The notes: generated from the letters alone by a model not told the origin. 64,000 nt of DNA from Hermatobates lingyangjiaoensis (GCA_026182355.1 JAPFBL010000573.1:83501-147500), one strand, 5' to 3'; shown: positions 1 through 12,405, counted from the first letter of the stretch. Program-made: numbers and translations.

Positions 1-127
1 TTTACACCCCACAATTATTTGTTTCCCTTTTGATAATTCAATATAAGAAAATCTTACGAGAAACGAAATATAACATATTCTATCAAGCTTTACTGCGTAT
101 TATTGCATATGAAACTAGTGTTTTGTT

Positions 128-745
128 TACTTGTTATCAGCCTTATCAGTTATAGCCTTATTGTTATCAGTCTTATCAGTTATCTGCCTTATTGTTATCA
201 GCCTTATCAGTTATCAGTCTTATTGTTATCAGTCTTATTGTTATCAGTCTTATCAGTTATCAGTCTTATTGTTAACAGCCTTATTGTTGTCTGCCTTATC
301 AGTTACAGCCTTATTGTTATCAGCCTTATCAGTTATAGCCTTATTGTTATCACCTTATCAGTTATTAGCTTTATAGTTATCAGCCTTATCAGTTATCAGC
401 CTTATTGTTGCCTGCCCTATCAGTTATCAGTCTTATTGTTATCAGCCTTATCAGTTATCATCCTTATTGTTGTCAGCCTTATCAGTTATAGCCTTATTGT
501 TATCAGCCTTATCAGTTATCAGTCTTATTGTTATAAGTCTTATCAGTTACAGCCTTATTGTTATCAGCCTTATCAGTTACAGCCTTATTGTTATCAGCCT
601 TATCAGTTATAGCCTTATTGTTATCACCTTATCAGTTATCAGCTTTTGTTATCAGCCTTATCAGTTATCAGCCTTATTGTTGCCTGCCCTATCAGTTATC
701 AGTCTTATCAGTTATCATCCTTATTGTTGTCAGCCTTATCAGTTT
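128..745. repeat. ~30-bp satellite, TTATCAGTTA-rich
   Basis: Tandem array built from CAGCCTTATCAGTTA and CAGTCTTATTGTTAT half-units, combined basic period about 30 bp. Longer blocks recur (for example the TTGCCTGCCCTATCAG block near 410 and again near 688), showing segmental amplification. The open frames here encode only low-complexity ISLIVISLISY-type peptides and are not credited as genes. Confidence 0.9.
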
Positions 746-1306
746 TAAAAATACAGTTCGATGATACTACATGATCTGTAGCTACACAAACCCGGCTACT
801 TGAAAATGTATATATTATATGTTTCCTTCACGCAGTAATCTGTTTGTAAAGATTTTTTTAAAAAAATTCTAATTTTTAGTGTAATATTTTAACACTTCAG
901 AAAGGTTACTGGTACTTAAAGCATATACGATACTAATGAAGAAATATGCATCGTACACATAAAGAGGAAATAATATTGTTGTACACTGTAATGTGGGTCA
1001 CAATTAGCAATTCTAGACAAGAATAATATTTCACGTTTTTTTCACGTATATTTCACGTATCACGTCTTGAAAAGCTCTTCGATGAAAAAATGTTGAGGAG
1101 ACCTCAAAACATCTAGAGGAGACCCTTCAAATCTGGAGTTAGAATTTTTTTTTTTACTCTTATGCTTTACTTATTTTGGAGTAAAATCGTAAAGTAAAGT
1201 TGAGTAAAATCGAGGGAGCACTTTGGAAATTTATCTTTTACTTTTACAATTTTTAGTTTGATTGTTTTAATTGTAGAGTCTAATATCATAATTGTATTCG
1301 TATTCA

Positions 1307-1353
<47 letters not shown>

Positions 1354-2110
1354 GTATAAGCCACAAGGAAAAATTAAAAAGACACAGAATATATATATAT
1401 GTATATGGGCGTATCTGCGAGTGTCTGTATAAGGTGTGCTGCCTATTATTGTCTTCTTTAATAAGTAACTCTCCGGAAAAAATTGGATTATACTATATTT
1501 AATTTGAATGGCTCAATATTAATTTTTATGATTGATAAGATGATTGCCTTGTGATCTAAACAGAAACAGTTAATTAAAAAAAAATTTTTTTTTCTCTCAA
1601 GCTTGGGTTGGTTTGAAATTGTGTTAGGCAACGCTTTCAAATATTTGCATAGAGGGTGGTTACACTTTAACGAAGGGTTTGGGGGCAGCCATCAGTGACC
1701 GAGGTTTGCTAAGTGGCATATCGTGTCAATATTAAGGAATTACTTACATAATTCAATAACAATCCTCGAGAGTAACGTTTTGTAAAAAAAAAAAAAAAAA
1801 CAATACCATAGCTTTTCAAATGACTTTACTTTATATTCATTTCATTTAGAATACCATTATTTGTGAATAAAAAAAACCTTTATATATAGTAAATAGAACA
1901 ACCAAATCAATGTTGTATTTTTGTACTTTAATATTTTAAGGTATAGTTTATGTGTTCGCTGTAGTGAAAGCCGTAATTAGTAGGTGAAGACAAAATCAAC
2001 TAAAACTACAGAAAAATTACAATTTACTTATTATTATTGGGAATGTAGGTAAATCAGTCAAAAATTTAATAACTTTGTACCATCAAACAATTTTATTGAC
2101 AATATATTGT
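746..2110. other. AT-rich spacer, no gene seen
   Basis: Contains a (TA)n tract at 1,310-1,349 and homopolymer A/T runs. Nothing else recognised on either strand. Confidence 0.6.
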
Positions 2111-2117
2111 ACTCATG

Positions 2118-4160
2118 TCTATGGTTTTCCAAAGTTGATTCTACTCACATGTGTGACTCATATAGTGGTAATTTACTTTTAATTAGGTCTACAGTTTTGC
2201 AATGGTCCATCCTGATTCTACTTACATGTATAACTCATATAGTGGTCATTTACTTTTAATTAGGTCTACAGTTTTACAATGGTCCATCCTGATTCTACTC
2301 ACATGTGTGACTCATATAGTGGTCATTTACTTTTAATTAGGTCTACAGTTTTACAATGATCCATCCTGATTCTACTCACATGTGTGACTCATATAGTGGT
2401 CATTTACTTTTAATTAGGTCTAAAGTTTTACAATGGTCCATCCTGATTCTACTCACATGTATAACTCATATAGTGGTCATTTACTTTTAATTAGGTCTAC
2501 AGTTTTACAATGGTCCATCCTGATTCTACTCACATGTGTGACTCATATAGTGGTCATTTACTTTTAATTAGGTCTACAGTTTTACAATGATCCATCCTGA
2601 TTCTACTCACATGTGTGACTCATATAGTGGTCATTTACTTTTAATTAGATCTACAGTTTTACAATGATCCATCCTGATTCTACTCACATGTGTGACTCAT
2701 ATAGTGGTCATTTACTTTTAATTAGGTCTACAGTTTTACAATGATCCATCCTGATTCTACTCACATGTGTGACTCATATAGTGGCCATTTACTTTTAATT
2801 AGATCTACAGTTTTACAATGATCCATCCTGATTCTACTCACATGTGTGACTCATATAGTGGTCATTTACTTTTAATTAGGTCTACAGTTTTGCAATGGTC
2901 CATCCTGATTCTACTCACATGTGTGACTCATATAGTGGTCATTTACTTTTAATTAGGTCTACAGTTTTACAATGGTCCATCCTGATTCTACTTACATGTA
3001 TAACTCATATAGTGGTCATTTACTTTTAATTAGGTCTACAGTTTTACAATGATCCATCCTGATTCTACTCACACGTATAACTCATATAGTGGTCATTTAC
3101 TTTTAATTAGGTCTACAGTTTTGCAATGGTCCATCCTGATTCTACTCACATGTGTGAGTCATATAGTGGTCATTTACTTTTAATTAGGTCTACAGTTTTA
3201 CAATGGTCCATCCTGATTCTACTTACATGTATAACTCATATAGTGGTCATTTACTTTTAATTAGGTCTACAGTTTTACAATGATCCATCCTGATTCTACT
3301 CACATGTGTGACTCATATAGTGGTCATTTACTTTTAATTAGATCTACAGTTTTACAATGGTCCATCCTGATTCTACTTACATGTATAACTCATATAGTGG
3401 TCATTTACTTTTAATTAGGTCTACAGTTTTACAATGATCCATCCTGATTCTACTCACACGTATAACTCATATAGTGGTCATTTACTTTTAATTAGGTCTA
3501 CAGTTTTACAATGGTCCATCCTGATTCTACTCACATGTATGATTCATATAGTGGTCATTTAGTTTTAATTAGGTCTACAGTTTTACAATGGTCCATCCTG
3601 ATTCAACTCACATGTATGATTCATATAGTGGTCATTTAGTTTTAATTAGGTCTACAGTTTTACAATGGTCCATCCTGATTCAACTCACATGTATGATTCA
3701 TATAGTGGTCATTTAGTTTTAATTAGGTCTACAGTTTTACAATGGTCCATCCTGATTCAACTCACATGTATGATTCATATAGTGGTCATTTAGTTTTAAT
3801 TAGGTCTACAGTTTTACAATGGTCCATCCTGATTCTACTCACATGTGTGACTCATATAGTGGTCATTTACTTTTAATTAGGTCTACAGTTTTACAATGGT
3901 CCATCCTGATTCTACTCACACGTATAACTCATATAGTGGTCATTTACTTTTAATTAGGTCTACAGTTTTACAATGGTCCATCCTGATTCTACTCACATGT
4001 ATGATTCATATAGTGGTCATTTAGTTTTAATTAGATCTACAGTTTTACAATGGTCCATCCTGATTCTACTCACACGTATAACTCATATAGTGGTCATTTA
4101 CTTTTAATTAGATCTACAGTTTTGCAATGGTCCATCCTGATTCAACTCACATGTATGATT
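2118..4160. repeat. 77-bp satellite array, 27 units
   Basis: Monomer of 77 bp running from TCCATCCTGATTCTACTCAC to GGTCTACAGTTTTACAATGG. Successive TCCATCC starts are exactly 77 bp apart (2,206, 2,283, 2,360 and so on). Units differ at a few diagnostic positions: ATGTGTGACTC, ATGTATAACTC, ACGTATAACTC or ATGTATGATTC; GATCC or GGTCC; TTTAC or TTTAG. The edge units are degraded and the interior is homogenised in blocks. No open reading frame spans it. Confidence 0.97.
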
Positions 4161-4319
4161 AATATTTGCAGTGGTTTGAACATTCGGCTATTACTTTGAA
4201 TCAAGTAATATTGTAAACAGTGGATCTCAAAATCATATTATGTTTGATATCCACATTTATGTTAAAAAAAAATGCAATAGTCGTAAGTTGATCACATTTA
4301 TTAAGTGCTATTTAAATCA

Positions 4320-4560
4320 TTAGTTGTGCAATCTGTAATTGTGATGTATTTACTCATTCTAAGGTAAAATGGATAAACAAACAAAAGTCTCCACACGAAA
4401 ATTTAGTTTTATTCAACAGCAACAACGTGTTTCAAACACTTTGTATTCATCATTAGGAAGACACCAAAAATGTGGTGCTGACGGGTTGGAGACTTTTTTT
4501 TTCATTTTTATGTGGAGACTTTTGTTTGTTTATCCATTTTACCTCAGAATAAGTGCTATT
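4320..4560 (-). mobile_element. PLE-type fold-back unit, family C2 (degenerate ribozyme)
   Basis: Shares its ends with the units at 40,690-40,875 and 52,620-52,935 (GTGCAATC, GGTAAAATGGATAAACAAAC, CTCCACAC and the inverted counterpart). On the minus strand the ribozyme region reads CTAATGA instead of CTGATGA, so the core is mutated, although stem II and GAAAC are recognisable. Confidence 0.75.
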
Positions 4561-4874
4561 TGTAGAAAGCAGTAGAACAGCAACAGTCTTTTGGCAGCCT
4601 GGAGCAATCTAATGATTACAGCACCAGAACAGACACCGGAAATCTGTTTATAATTACGGATTTAACAAATTTTGAGTATTTAAATGTCTTCAAGCTATTA
4701 TTTTAGCAATTCGGTGTGTAAAATTAGATTCTATGAATTTTTTTTTCGCTACAATCGAGTAAATGAGATTGGAATTCTTTAAATGTTTATATTAAATTTT
4801 AGCTTGACATTGATGGACCAAATAAAGCAAAAGATATTAGGCTCAATTCTCAATAAAAATGAAAACAAGAAAGT

Positions 4875-5760
4875 ATTAAATTCCATTTGTGATCCCTGCA
4901 ATATTTTAATTTTTTTACACTTATGACAATTCAACATACTGACACCACTAGGGGTCGAAATTCTAAATAAAACAAAAACACGCAAGGATGAATACCTATA
5001 TTTTAGGCTAAATTTCATTTTTTGTTACCTTGAGTTTCTATTTCTATATTTTTCCATTCTAAAAATACCACAGCTCAGTATGTGTCTAGCATATAACTAC
5101 TATTAGGTTTTGTTTATAACATTTTAGGTATTATAATTTAAGACTTTTTGTATGTCCCTAAATTCTGATTGATTATTATTGTCTATAATTTTTTTTGGGT
5201 TATACGCCTATAATAATGGTTTTAAATAAAAGCAAATATTCAGCACTGAATGTTTGATTTTAAACCTAAAAGAATTCCTGGAAATCAAAATCTATCTAGT
5301 TCGAAAACTATTGATCATCTGTTATCTATATATTCATTATATATTATGATTAACTATTATCTATAGGTCATTGAATAGATAGAAATGACCTAGAGAAGCG
5401 TTTTCTATCATTAGGTCATACATGAAATCGCTTCTGTTGGTCATAGTTGAACAAATGGCTATCTCATTGAAAAGGTTATAAATGGCCTAAAATGTTATAA
5501 ACAAAACCTAATAGTACTTCTATGCCAGTTATGATAGACACATACTGGGGTATGGTATTTTTAAAATGGTAAAATATAGAAATAGAAACTCAAAGATAAC
5601 AAAAAATGAAATTTAGCCTAAGACATAGATATTCATCCTTGCGTTTCTTATGTTTTTTTTTTTAGAATTTCGGCCCCTAGTGATCAGCATGTTAAATTCT
5701 CACAGGTGCAAAAAAAAATTTAAAATATTGCAGGAATCAAAATTGGAATTTAAATTGTTG
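4875..5760. repeat. Large imperfect inverted repeat (fold-back element)
   Basis: A left arm around 4,875-5,145 recurs as reverse complement around 5,478-5,760. Examples are CTGCAATATTTTAA against TTAAAATATTGCAG, and AACCTAATAGT in the right arm against ACTATTAGGTT in the left. Arms are about 270 bp with indels, loop about 330 bp. No coding potential; probably an old fold-back or MITE-like element. Confidence 0.75.
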
Positions 5761-5887
5761 GTAATAGTTGAACAAATGGCCATCTCATTGACTTCTTGAG
5801 AAGTACTTCTACATTGAAGAATGGTTCAAATATTGAATGTGAGATAACTTAGTAATTTATATATATTAAAAAAGATGCAGTTGAATG

Positions 5888-6680
5888 CTTTTTACTCTGA
5901 TATAAGTAAAGTATAGTGATATTGGAAAAATTCAATCTCGAGATTTTGACAGAATTATAAGTTTTGAGGTCCCAGAAGTCGTTTTATGAAGTTTTTTTTT
6001 TAATGATTTCTGTGGGTGAGTGAGTATGTATCTAATGTTTGTAGCCATACTACGGTCTACAACAGGAGTGGGCAACCTTTTTGAGAGTGCGTGCCAAAAT
6101 CAGCCAAGTCTCTGACACCAACTTTTTCCACGTGCCAGTCATTTTTTTTTACAGAACATATTTAGTATCTCATAAAAACTTTTTAAACGAAAAAATAATT
6201 ACCTCAGTGCAATAAAACACATAGTATAAAAAAACAGAAGAAAATATTTAACCTTTTAAAAAAAGAAGGTAACTATAGGAACAAGATTAACTTCATTTTC
6301 TTGAGACCTCTTTAGCTTCGTAGAGCTTAAACCTCTTCACCACCAGGACGTACATATACTGTCATGGTATGAAAGCTTATAGCCCAAGAAAAGTAGTTGT
6401 TTTTTTTTGTCTGTGCTTAGGGTAACATGTGCTTGCATCTGTGCTAAGGGTAACCTGTGTTCTTGCGTGCCAAGTTTGGCACGCGTGCCAGAGGTTGCCA
6501 ATCCCCGGTCCAGAATCTTTTATGGATGAAGTTGATATTCGTTTACACGAAAAGGGGGCTCATAGTATAGATGAGCCCTATTGTTTGGGAGGAATTATAC
6601 ATGACGGGAAAGTCACTTTTTTTTACCAAAAACCTGTTTTTACACTACATTTTTTTTAAAATTACATTCACGAAAACAGT
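5888..6680 (+). mobile_element. Dispersed repeat family A, interrupted by hAT insertion
   Basis: Matches the copies at 19,280 (+) and 56,200-56,500 (-): AAGTAAAGTATAGTGAT, CTCGAGATTTTGAC, GAGGTCCCAGAAGTCG, GTCCAGAATCTTT, GGGAAAGTCACTTTTTTT. The copy is split at 6,060 by a 445-bp insertion and resumes at 6,506. Class unknown; no coding region recognised. Confidence 0.8.
6061..6505. mobile_element. hAT-type non-autonomous element nested in family A
   Basis: Starts AACAGGAGTGGGCAACCTTT and ends AGGTTGCCAATCCCC, imperfect terminal inverted repeats of the CAGGRGTGGGCAACC type common in hAT elements. Flanks CGGTCTAC (6,053-6,060) and CGGTCCAG (6,506-6,513) resemble an 8-bp target-site duplication with two mismatches. 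The uninterrupted family A copy near 19,466 reads through this point. No transposase. Confidence 0.75.
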
Positions 6681-6686
6681 TTTATT

Positions 6687-7205
6687 GGAATCTATAACGA
6701 ATTTCAATAATTTAACAATAATTTAACATGTGTTTTAAAGCAGGAAATAGTAACTAGAATACCTGGATTGTTAAAGTGAGATTTCAATTCAAAAATTACT
6801 AGCAGTCAATGAATGTTTTTTTTTGGAATCTATAACGAATTTCAATAATTTAACATGTGTTTTAAAGCAGGAAATAGTAACTAGAATACCTGGATTGTTA
6901 AAGTGAGATTTTAATTCAAGAATTACTAGCAGTCAATGAATGCTTTTTTTTGGAATCTATAACGAATTTCAATAATTTAACATGTGTTTTAAAGCAGGAA
7001 ATGGTAGCTAGAATACCTGGATTGTTAATGTGAGATTTTAATTCAAGAATTACTAGCAGTCAATGAATGCTTTTTTTTTGGAATCTATAACGACTTTCAA
7101 TAATTTAACATGTGTTTTAAAGCAGGAAATGGTAGCTAGAATATCTGGATTGTTAAACTGAGACTTTTATTGAAGGAATCACTAGTAGGCAAATTAAGAC
7201 TTTGT
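6687..7205. repeat. Tandem repeat, four ~127-bp units
   Basis: GGAATCTATAACGA starts at 6,687, 6,825, 6,952 and 7,080. The first unit carries an extra internal duplication of AATAATTTAAC, and the last decays after 7,150. Confidence 0.93.
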
Positions 7206-7647
7206 ATATGAATCATTTCAACTAGGAGAAGTAAGATGTTTGTTTAATTGGTTTTGACGAGCTACTTGTCAGAACTAATTTGAGATCAGTGTATCTTAGG
7301 TTGCTTTAATTTAGTTTTTGAAAGTCAAAGAAAGAAATATTAAGGAGGAATATTAAGAAGTGAATTGGAATGAAGGAGGAAAGGTGTTTTGAAGGCTGTC
7401 ATAAATCGTCCGTTTTGTTATAGACTATAAATAAAATAGAAGAGATGTTGAGAAGCGTATCTCCTGCTGGGGCTGTGCCAAGTCTCTCAGTGACAGCCGG
7501 TTTCCGAAACACTCTTCAGCCTATTAGGGCATAATTATTATTCTTCTTTGCTAACCCCATGCAGTAGGTAGAAACTACTATGTCTATTCCAGACATCTTT
7601 CAATTCCTTTTAGTTACTTTCAGAAAAATAAAAGTATTCAATTCTTT

Positions 7648-7656
7648 GACACACAA

Positions 7657-7715
<59 letters not shown>
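7648..7715. repeat. (CA)n(TA)n microsatellite
   Basis: Dinucleotide tract directly adjoining the family B element that follows. Confidence 0.95.
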
Positions 7716-7722
<7 letters not shown>

Positions 7723-7724
7723 TA

Positions 7725-7926
7725 CAATGATCAAACCACAATAAGAAATGGGAAAACAAGACTAAGATCTTTCAACCGTAACAAGCGGTCTTCGTCAGAG
7801 TCAAAAACCCAACTGACTCTGACGAAGACTGCTTGTTACGGTTGAAAGATCTTAGTCTTGTTTTCCCATTTCTTATTGTGGTTTGATCATTGATTGTTAT
7901 TTCACGTGTTTATGTGAAAGCTTTTT
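7725..7926. mobile_element. PLE-type fold-back unit, family B, with hammerhead-like cores
   Basis: Near-perfect palindrome from AATGATCAAACCACAATAAG to its reverse complement, extended on the right by TTATTTCACGTGTTTATGTG. The plus-strand ribozyme core is CTGACGA at 7,819-7,825, then stem II (ACTG/CGGT, wobble) and GAAA at 7,844-7,847, running into palindrome AGATCT. The mirror core is on the minus strand around 7,774-7,800. Flanked by (TA)n on both sides. Confidence 0.88.
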
Positions 7927-7962
7927 ATATATATATATATATATATACATACACGCATACAT

Positions 7963-8017
<55 letters not shown>

Positions 8018-8020
8018 AGT
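7927..8020. repeat. (TA)n/(CA)n microsatellite
   Basis: Dinucleotide tract with interspersed CATA units, immediately after a family B element. Confidence 0.9.
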
Positions 8021-8097
8021 GTGTTCAAAAAAGGAATTTTTGAAAAAAAATCATTAAATCCTACATAACTCTCCTTGCTTGTTACAATTATATTTTA

Positions 8098-8290
8098 TAC
8101 TAGCAAACGTACCCATCTTTAAAGGAATCAAAAATTCGATTATACATGGTATTCCAAACATTATGCGGAGAATGAGTTGAGATAATTTCTTTTTAAAATT
8201 ACATTCACCAAAATGGCGATACAGTACATTTTCAGTTTTGAGAAAATGTTTTTTATTTTTACAATTATTAAATATCATTAGAAATTATAG
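8098..8290 (+). mobile_element. Family A fragment
   Basis: AACATTATGCGGAGAATGAG, AAAATTACATTCACC and the GAAAATG block match the copy around 19,830-19,930. It begins TACTAGC, the same end seen in reverse at 56,735. Truncated on both sides. Confidence 0.65.
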
Positions 8291-9329
8291 GAATTGTAGA
8301 AAATATCATTATTGGTACAGTGTTAAGCAAATGCCTTTGTATACACCACATTAGCTGTCTGTCCTTCAGGTTTATGGAAGAACAAAAAGTTAGAACCTCT
8401 GACTCTTCAGAAAGCAAATTACAGTTGAGCTTGATCTCATTCACTTAAATTCCTGCTTCGGAAGAAGTTTCAGCTTGCTGTGACTAAGTGGCTCACTCAC
8501 TAACTGAGTTTCATGGGACAACATTATTGGACAAATAAACAGACAAACATTTTTCTAATATTGATTTCGCATTCTCTAATCTATAAAACGTAAGGATAAC
8601 ATGAAATGAGTCAGTTTTAAGCCGCGTACAGACAAAACCTTTTCTTTATTAATATAGGTTTAAGAAATTCTAAAAATATATTTGTTGATAAGCAATAGTA
8701 ACCAGAGGAACGCTAAATGAACAGAAGGACTTGGTAAATTTGTTTATTTTTCGGAAATTTGCGAGCTATAATAGAAGATAATATAGACAAATAGTCTGCA
8801 ACAGTGTTGCCTCAAGAAGTGGAATTATAGTAGTACCAGCAAAAGTTTTAGTTAACAGTAATGAAGGTTATAAAGCTAGATATTATCCTAAGTGTTCTGT
8901 ATGAAGGTAAATAAAGAACTTGAATACTTTAAAATCTTTAAGAGAAGTTATAAATTTCAGTAAACTATGCACCTCTTCTCAAGATAAAAACCAATAAAAA
9001 AAAATTCAAAAAAGCAATATTAAACTTTATATAGTTTTAATGTAAGTTTTTAGCCTGAGAATAATGACTCAGTTTGCTGAGATATGAAACTTTTTTTTTT
9101 TGAAGGTTTTGGAAAACTGAACTTGCTTATTTATTTTTCATAGAGAATATGAAGTTAATCAAGTTGAACAATGTGACCAATCTTGAAAGTTTCAGTAACA
9201 CAAAAAGTGAGATTTTGATTTAGTGTAAATAATGAGATCATAAGCTACTGAGAGAGTCAGACGCAGATGTAAAGTACAATAATGACAGTGTAAGTCACAA
9301 GTAGATATAACGTACAGGTCATAAGTATT
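8291..9329. other. Spacer, no gene seen
   Basis: AT-rich unique-looking sequence; no exon-like open frame or repeat recognised. Confidence 0.5.
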
Positions 9330-9507
9330 ACAGGTAAGATCAGGCAAAATATAATGCAGCCCGACCGGAACAAGGTCCGTGGGTGTTAAAGCCTGACTCG
9401 GCCTTAGTCTAACCTGACCTGACCCGCTCCGAGCCTGATATCTACATTATTTGTTTTATAACAAATATTCCTTAGTTTAATATCCATATATATTTTTAGT
9501 ATACATA

Positions 9508-9557
<50 letters not shown>

Positions 9558-9735
9558 TATAAAAAGTTAGCGAGAGAGAAGCCTGGGCCCGACCCGACCC
9601 ATAATAATTGACATTTTGGAGCTGACCCGACCCAACCTGATGGTAATAACTGACATTTTGGGTCCGACCCTGCCCGAACATCGGGTTGGGTTTGGCTCAG
9701 ACTTGGGCTCAGTCATAGGATCTTACCTCTAATAG
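9330..9735. mobile_element. GC-rich CCCGACCC repeat with internal (TA)n, hAT-like
   Basis: Left end CAGGTAAGATC and right end GATCTTACCTC form short inverted termini. The interior has repeated GACCCGACCC and TGACATTTTG blocks and a (TA)n tract at 9,512-9,550. A related left end lies at 18,386. The termini resemble hAT elements, but no clear 8-bp duplication was found. Confidence 0.55.
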
Positions 9736-9849
9736 CTATATAGATGACCCTCCCTATGGGCTTTCACCTTGTCGAAGTAGGGGGGGGCTTAACATGCCTG
9801 GGTTGTCGTTCCTTCATGGCGTGAACTAATAGAGCCACAAACTGGAGGA

Positions 9850-11245
9850 TAGTTAGTGTAGATCTAGCATACAATGATAAGAGGATAATTGACATGGAGA
9901 ATGATACGCAGATCTGGCATAAAGCGATGAGAGGATAAGAGGCAGAGAGAATAATATGCAGAACTAGCATACATAGATGGTAGGATAAGTGACACAGAGA
10001 ATAATACTTAGAACTAGCATACAGCGATGAGAAGATAACTGGCCGAGAGAATAATACTCAGAACTAGCATACATCAATGATAGGATGAGTGACACAGAGA
10101 ATTATGCTCAGAACTAGCATACAGCGATGATAAGATAAGTGACTGAGAGAATGATACACAGATCTAGTATACAGCGATGATAGGATACGAGGCAGATCTA
10201 GCATACAGCGATGAGAAATACCTGGCCGAGAGAATGATACGCAAATCTAGCATACATCAATGATAGGATAAGTGACAGAGAGAATAATACGCAGGTCTAT
10301 ATATGAGAAGATAAGTGGCCGAGAGTATAAATACGCAGAACTAGCATACAATGATGATAGGATAAGTGACTGAGAGAATAATACGCAGGTCTGGCATACA
10401 GCGATGTTAGGATAAGAGGAAGAGAGAATAATACGCAGATCTAGCATACAGCGATGATAGGATAAGAAGCAGAGAGAATAATACGCAGGTCTGGCATACA
10501 GCGATGATAGGATAAGAGGCAGAGAGAATAATACGCAGATCTAGCATACAGCGATGATAGGATAAGTGACTGAGAGAATGATACGCAGATCTAGCATACA
10601 GCGATGATAGGATAAGTGACTGAGAGAATAATACGCAGATCTAGCATACAGCGATGAGAGGATAAGTGACTGAGAGAATAATACGCAGATCTAGCATACA
10701 GCGATGATAGGATAAGTGACTGAGAGAATAATACGCAGATCTAGCATACAGCGATGATAGGATAAGTGACTGAGAGAATAATAAGCAGATCTAGCATACA
10801 GCGATGATAGGATAAGTGACTGAGAGAATGATACGCAGATCTAGCATACAGCGATGATAGGATAAGTGACTGAGAGAATAATACGCAGATCTAGCATACA
10901 GCGATGAGAGGATAAGTGACTGAGAGAATAATACGCAGATCTAGCATACAGCGATGATAGGATAAGTGACTGAGAGAATAATACGCAGATCTAGCATACA
11001 GCGATGATAGGATAAGTGACTGAGAGAATAATACGCAGATCTAGCATACAGCGATGATAGGATAAGTGACTGAGAGAATAATACGCAGATCTAGCATACA
11101 GCGATGATAGGATAAGTGACTGAGAGAATAATACGCAGATCTAGCATACAGCGATGATAGGATAAGTGACTGTGAGAATAATACGCAGATCTAGCATACA
11201 GCGATGAGAGGATAAAGGCAGATCTAGCATACAGCGATGAGAGTG
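9850..11245. repeat. 50-bp satellite array, about 28 units
   Basis: The unit GCGATGATAGGATAAGTGAC plus TGAGAGAATAATACGCAGAT plus CTAGCATACA (50 bp) repeats with high fidelity from about 10,450, and more divergently to the left. Nearly every right-hand unit carries an AGATCT site. A five-unit (250-bp) higher-order repeat is visible. Open frames across it are artefacts of the 50-bp period. Confidence 0.97.
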
Positions 11246-11249
11246 CAAG

Positions 11250-11832
11250 TCGGGCGAGATAGAGCTGATTAGAGTATTGAAAGTGGCAGGCCAGGCGGCC
11301 ACCAGGAGGTCGTGCCTGGCATGCCAATGGGGCGCTTCCTGGCGGTTCTCTCAGACTAACTGAGCGCCCTCACCCACCGCTCCTCATCACACATCCCACT
11401 AAGCTCTTTATTGCACGATTCTAAAAACGGCTTGCTTCATGAATAAAACAATCTTGCCTATTCATTCCGATTGACTTCACAACTTGTTTTTCTTAACTTC
11501 TTGTATCATCACAAGACTCCTGGAGCCACTGTTTCCTCAATGGAACCATCTTTTTAAGACATAAAAATTATACAGAATGAGCGGTATAACAAAACGGTCA
11601 ATGAAGCGGCAGACTTAACGTTTTTCTACCACCCACATCCAGAACTTCCTGCTTGGAATACACGCATACAATTATTAGAATAACTCATGAAATATCACAC
11701 GACTGAATCTCAATATAGAACTAGAGTGACGCTTTCTATAATAAAATCAAAATGCTATCAACAAACAACATCAACAAAATCATAGCATCAATAATATTGT
11801 GACACACTATATTTATATATTTTATTTGTTCT
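11250..11832. other. GC-rich segment then AT-rich spacer
   Basis: 11,270-11,400 is GC-rich (GGCAGGCCAGGCGG, GCGCCCTCACCC), followed by CTCTTTATTG and ATGAATAAAA. This composition resembles the candidate LTR at 25 kb, which also has AGCTCTTTATTG, but no boundaries can be set. No gene seen. Confidence 0.35.
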
Positions 11833-12125
11833 AACGTAGTGCAATCGTTTATTATGTGGTATTTACTCATTGCAGGGTAAAAAGCTAATGAAATTGTCCC
11901 CACATATAAGATTTTAATGGTATAAACAACGTGTTTCGAACACGTAGTGTTCTTCCTCAGGCATTAACTAAGGGTGAGTGTCTGTGGTACAACTGACAGT
12001 TACCCTTAACCACAGTAACCCTTGGTTAATGCCTGAAGAAGAACACTACTTGATCAAAACGCATTGTTTATACCATTAAAGTTTTATGTGTGAAGACCGT
12101 TTCATTAGCTTTTTACCATACAATA
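11833..12125. mobile_element. PLE-type fold-back unit, family C1
   Basis: Inverted halves share GTGGTATTTACTCATTG, AAAGCTAATGAAA, CCACATATAA and TGGTATAAACAA. The minus-strand hammerhead core is intact: CTGAGGA (11,960-11,954), stem II GAACAC/GTGTTC with loop TAC, GAAA (11,937-11,934), then ACACGT. The plus-strand copy (CTGAAGA, then AAAAC) has lost G of GAAA. Confidence 0.87.
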
Positions 12126-12264
12126 TTTTATTTAACTTATACGCATGAAGTATAAATCGTCATGTACACCACAGTACTTGTCAAGCTAGTTACCATGTTT
12201 TAGACATTGTTATATACAAAACTATATAAATATTGATAAAAGTATTGACCGTGATTTAGAAACA

Positions 12265-12405
12265 AAATTAAAGTTTAGTTTATGAGGACTCGTTTAGTTC
12301 ATCAGGTTCAATCAGGTTCAAATTAAACTTCAGGTTCAATTAAGTTTAATTTGAACCTGAAGAACTTAACAAGTCCTGATAAACTTTAATTTTGTTTATT
12401 AAAGT
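12265..12405. mobile_element. PLE-type fold-back fragment, family I
   Basis: Inverted pair around TTCAGGTTCAAATTAAACTT, ending in GATAAACTTTAATTTTGTTT. Same ends as the elements at 24,095 and 27,455. Confidence 0.65.

Noticed and set aside
103..764. Several overlapping open frames with hydrophobic ISLIV-type repeats, suggestive of membrane peptides
   Set aside because: They follow the ~30-bp satellite in all three plus frames; no start context or complexity of a real gene.
2118..4160. Possible CRISPR-like array
   Set aside because: Uninterrupted 77-bp monomers with no unique spacers, in a eukaryotic context.
6429..6659. 76-codon plus-strand frame
   Set aside because: Crosses the right junction of the nested hAT insertion, so it is a chimera of two repeats.
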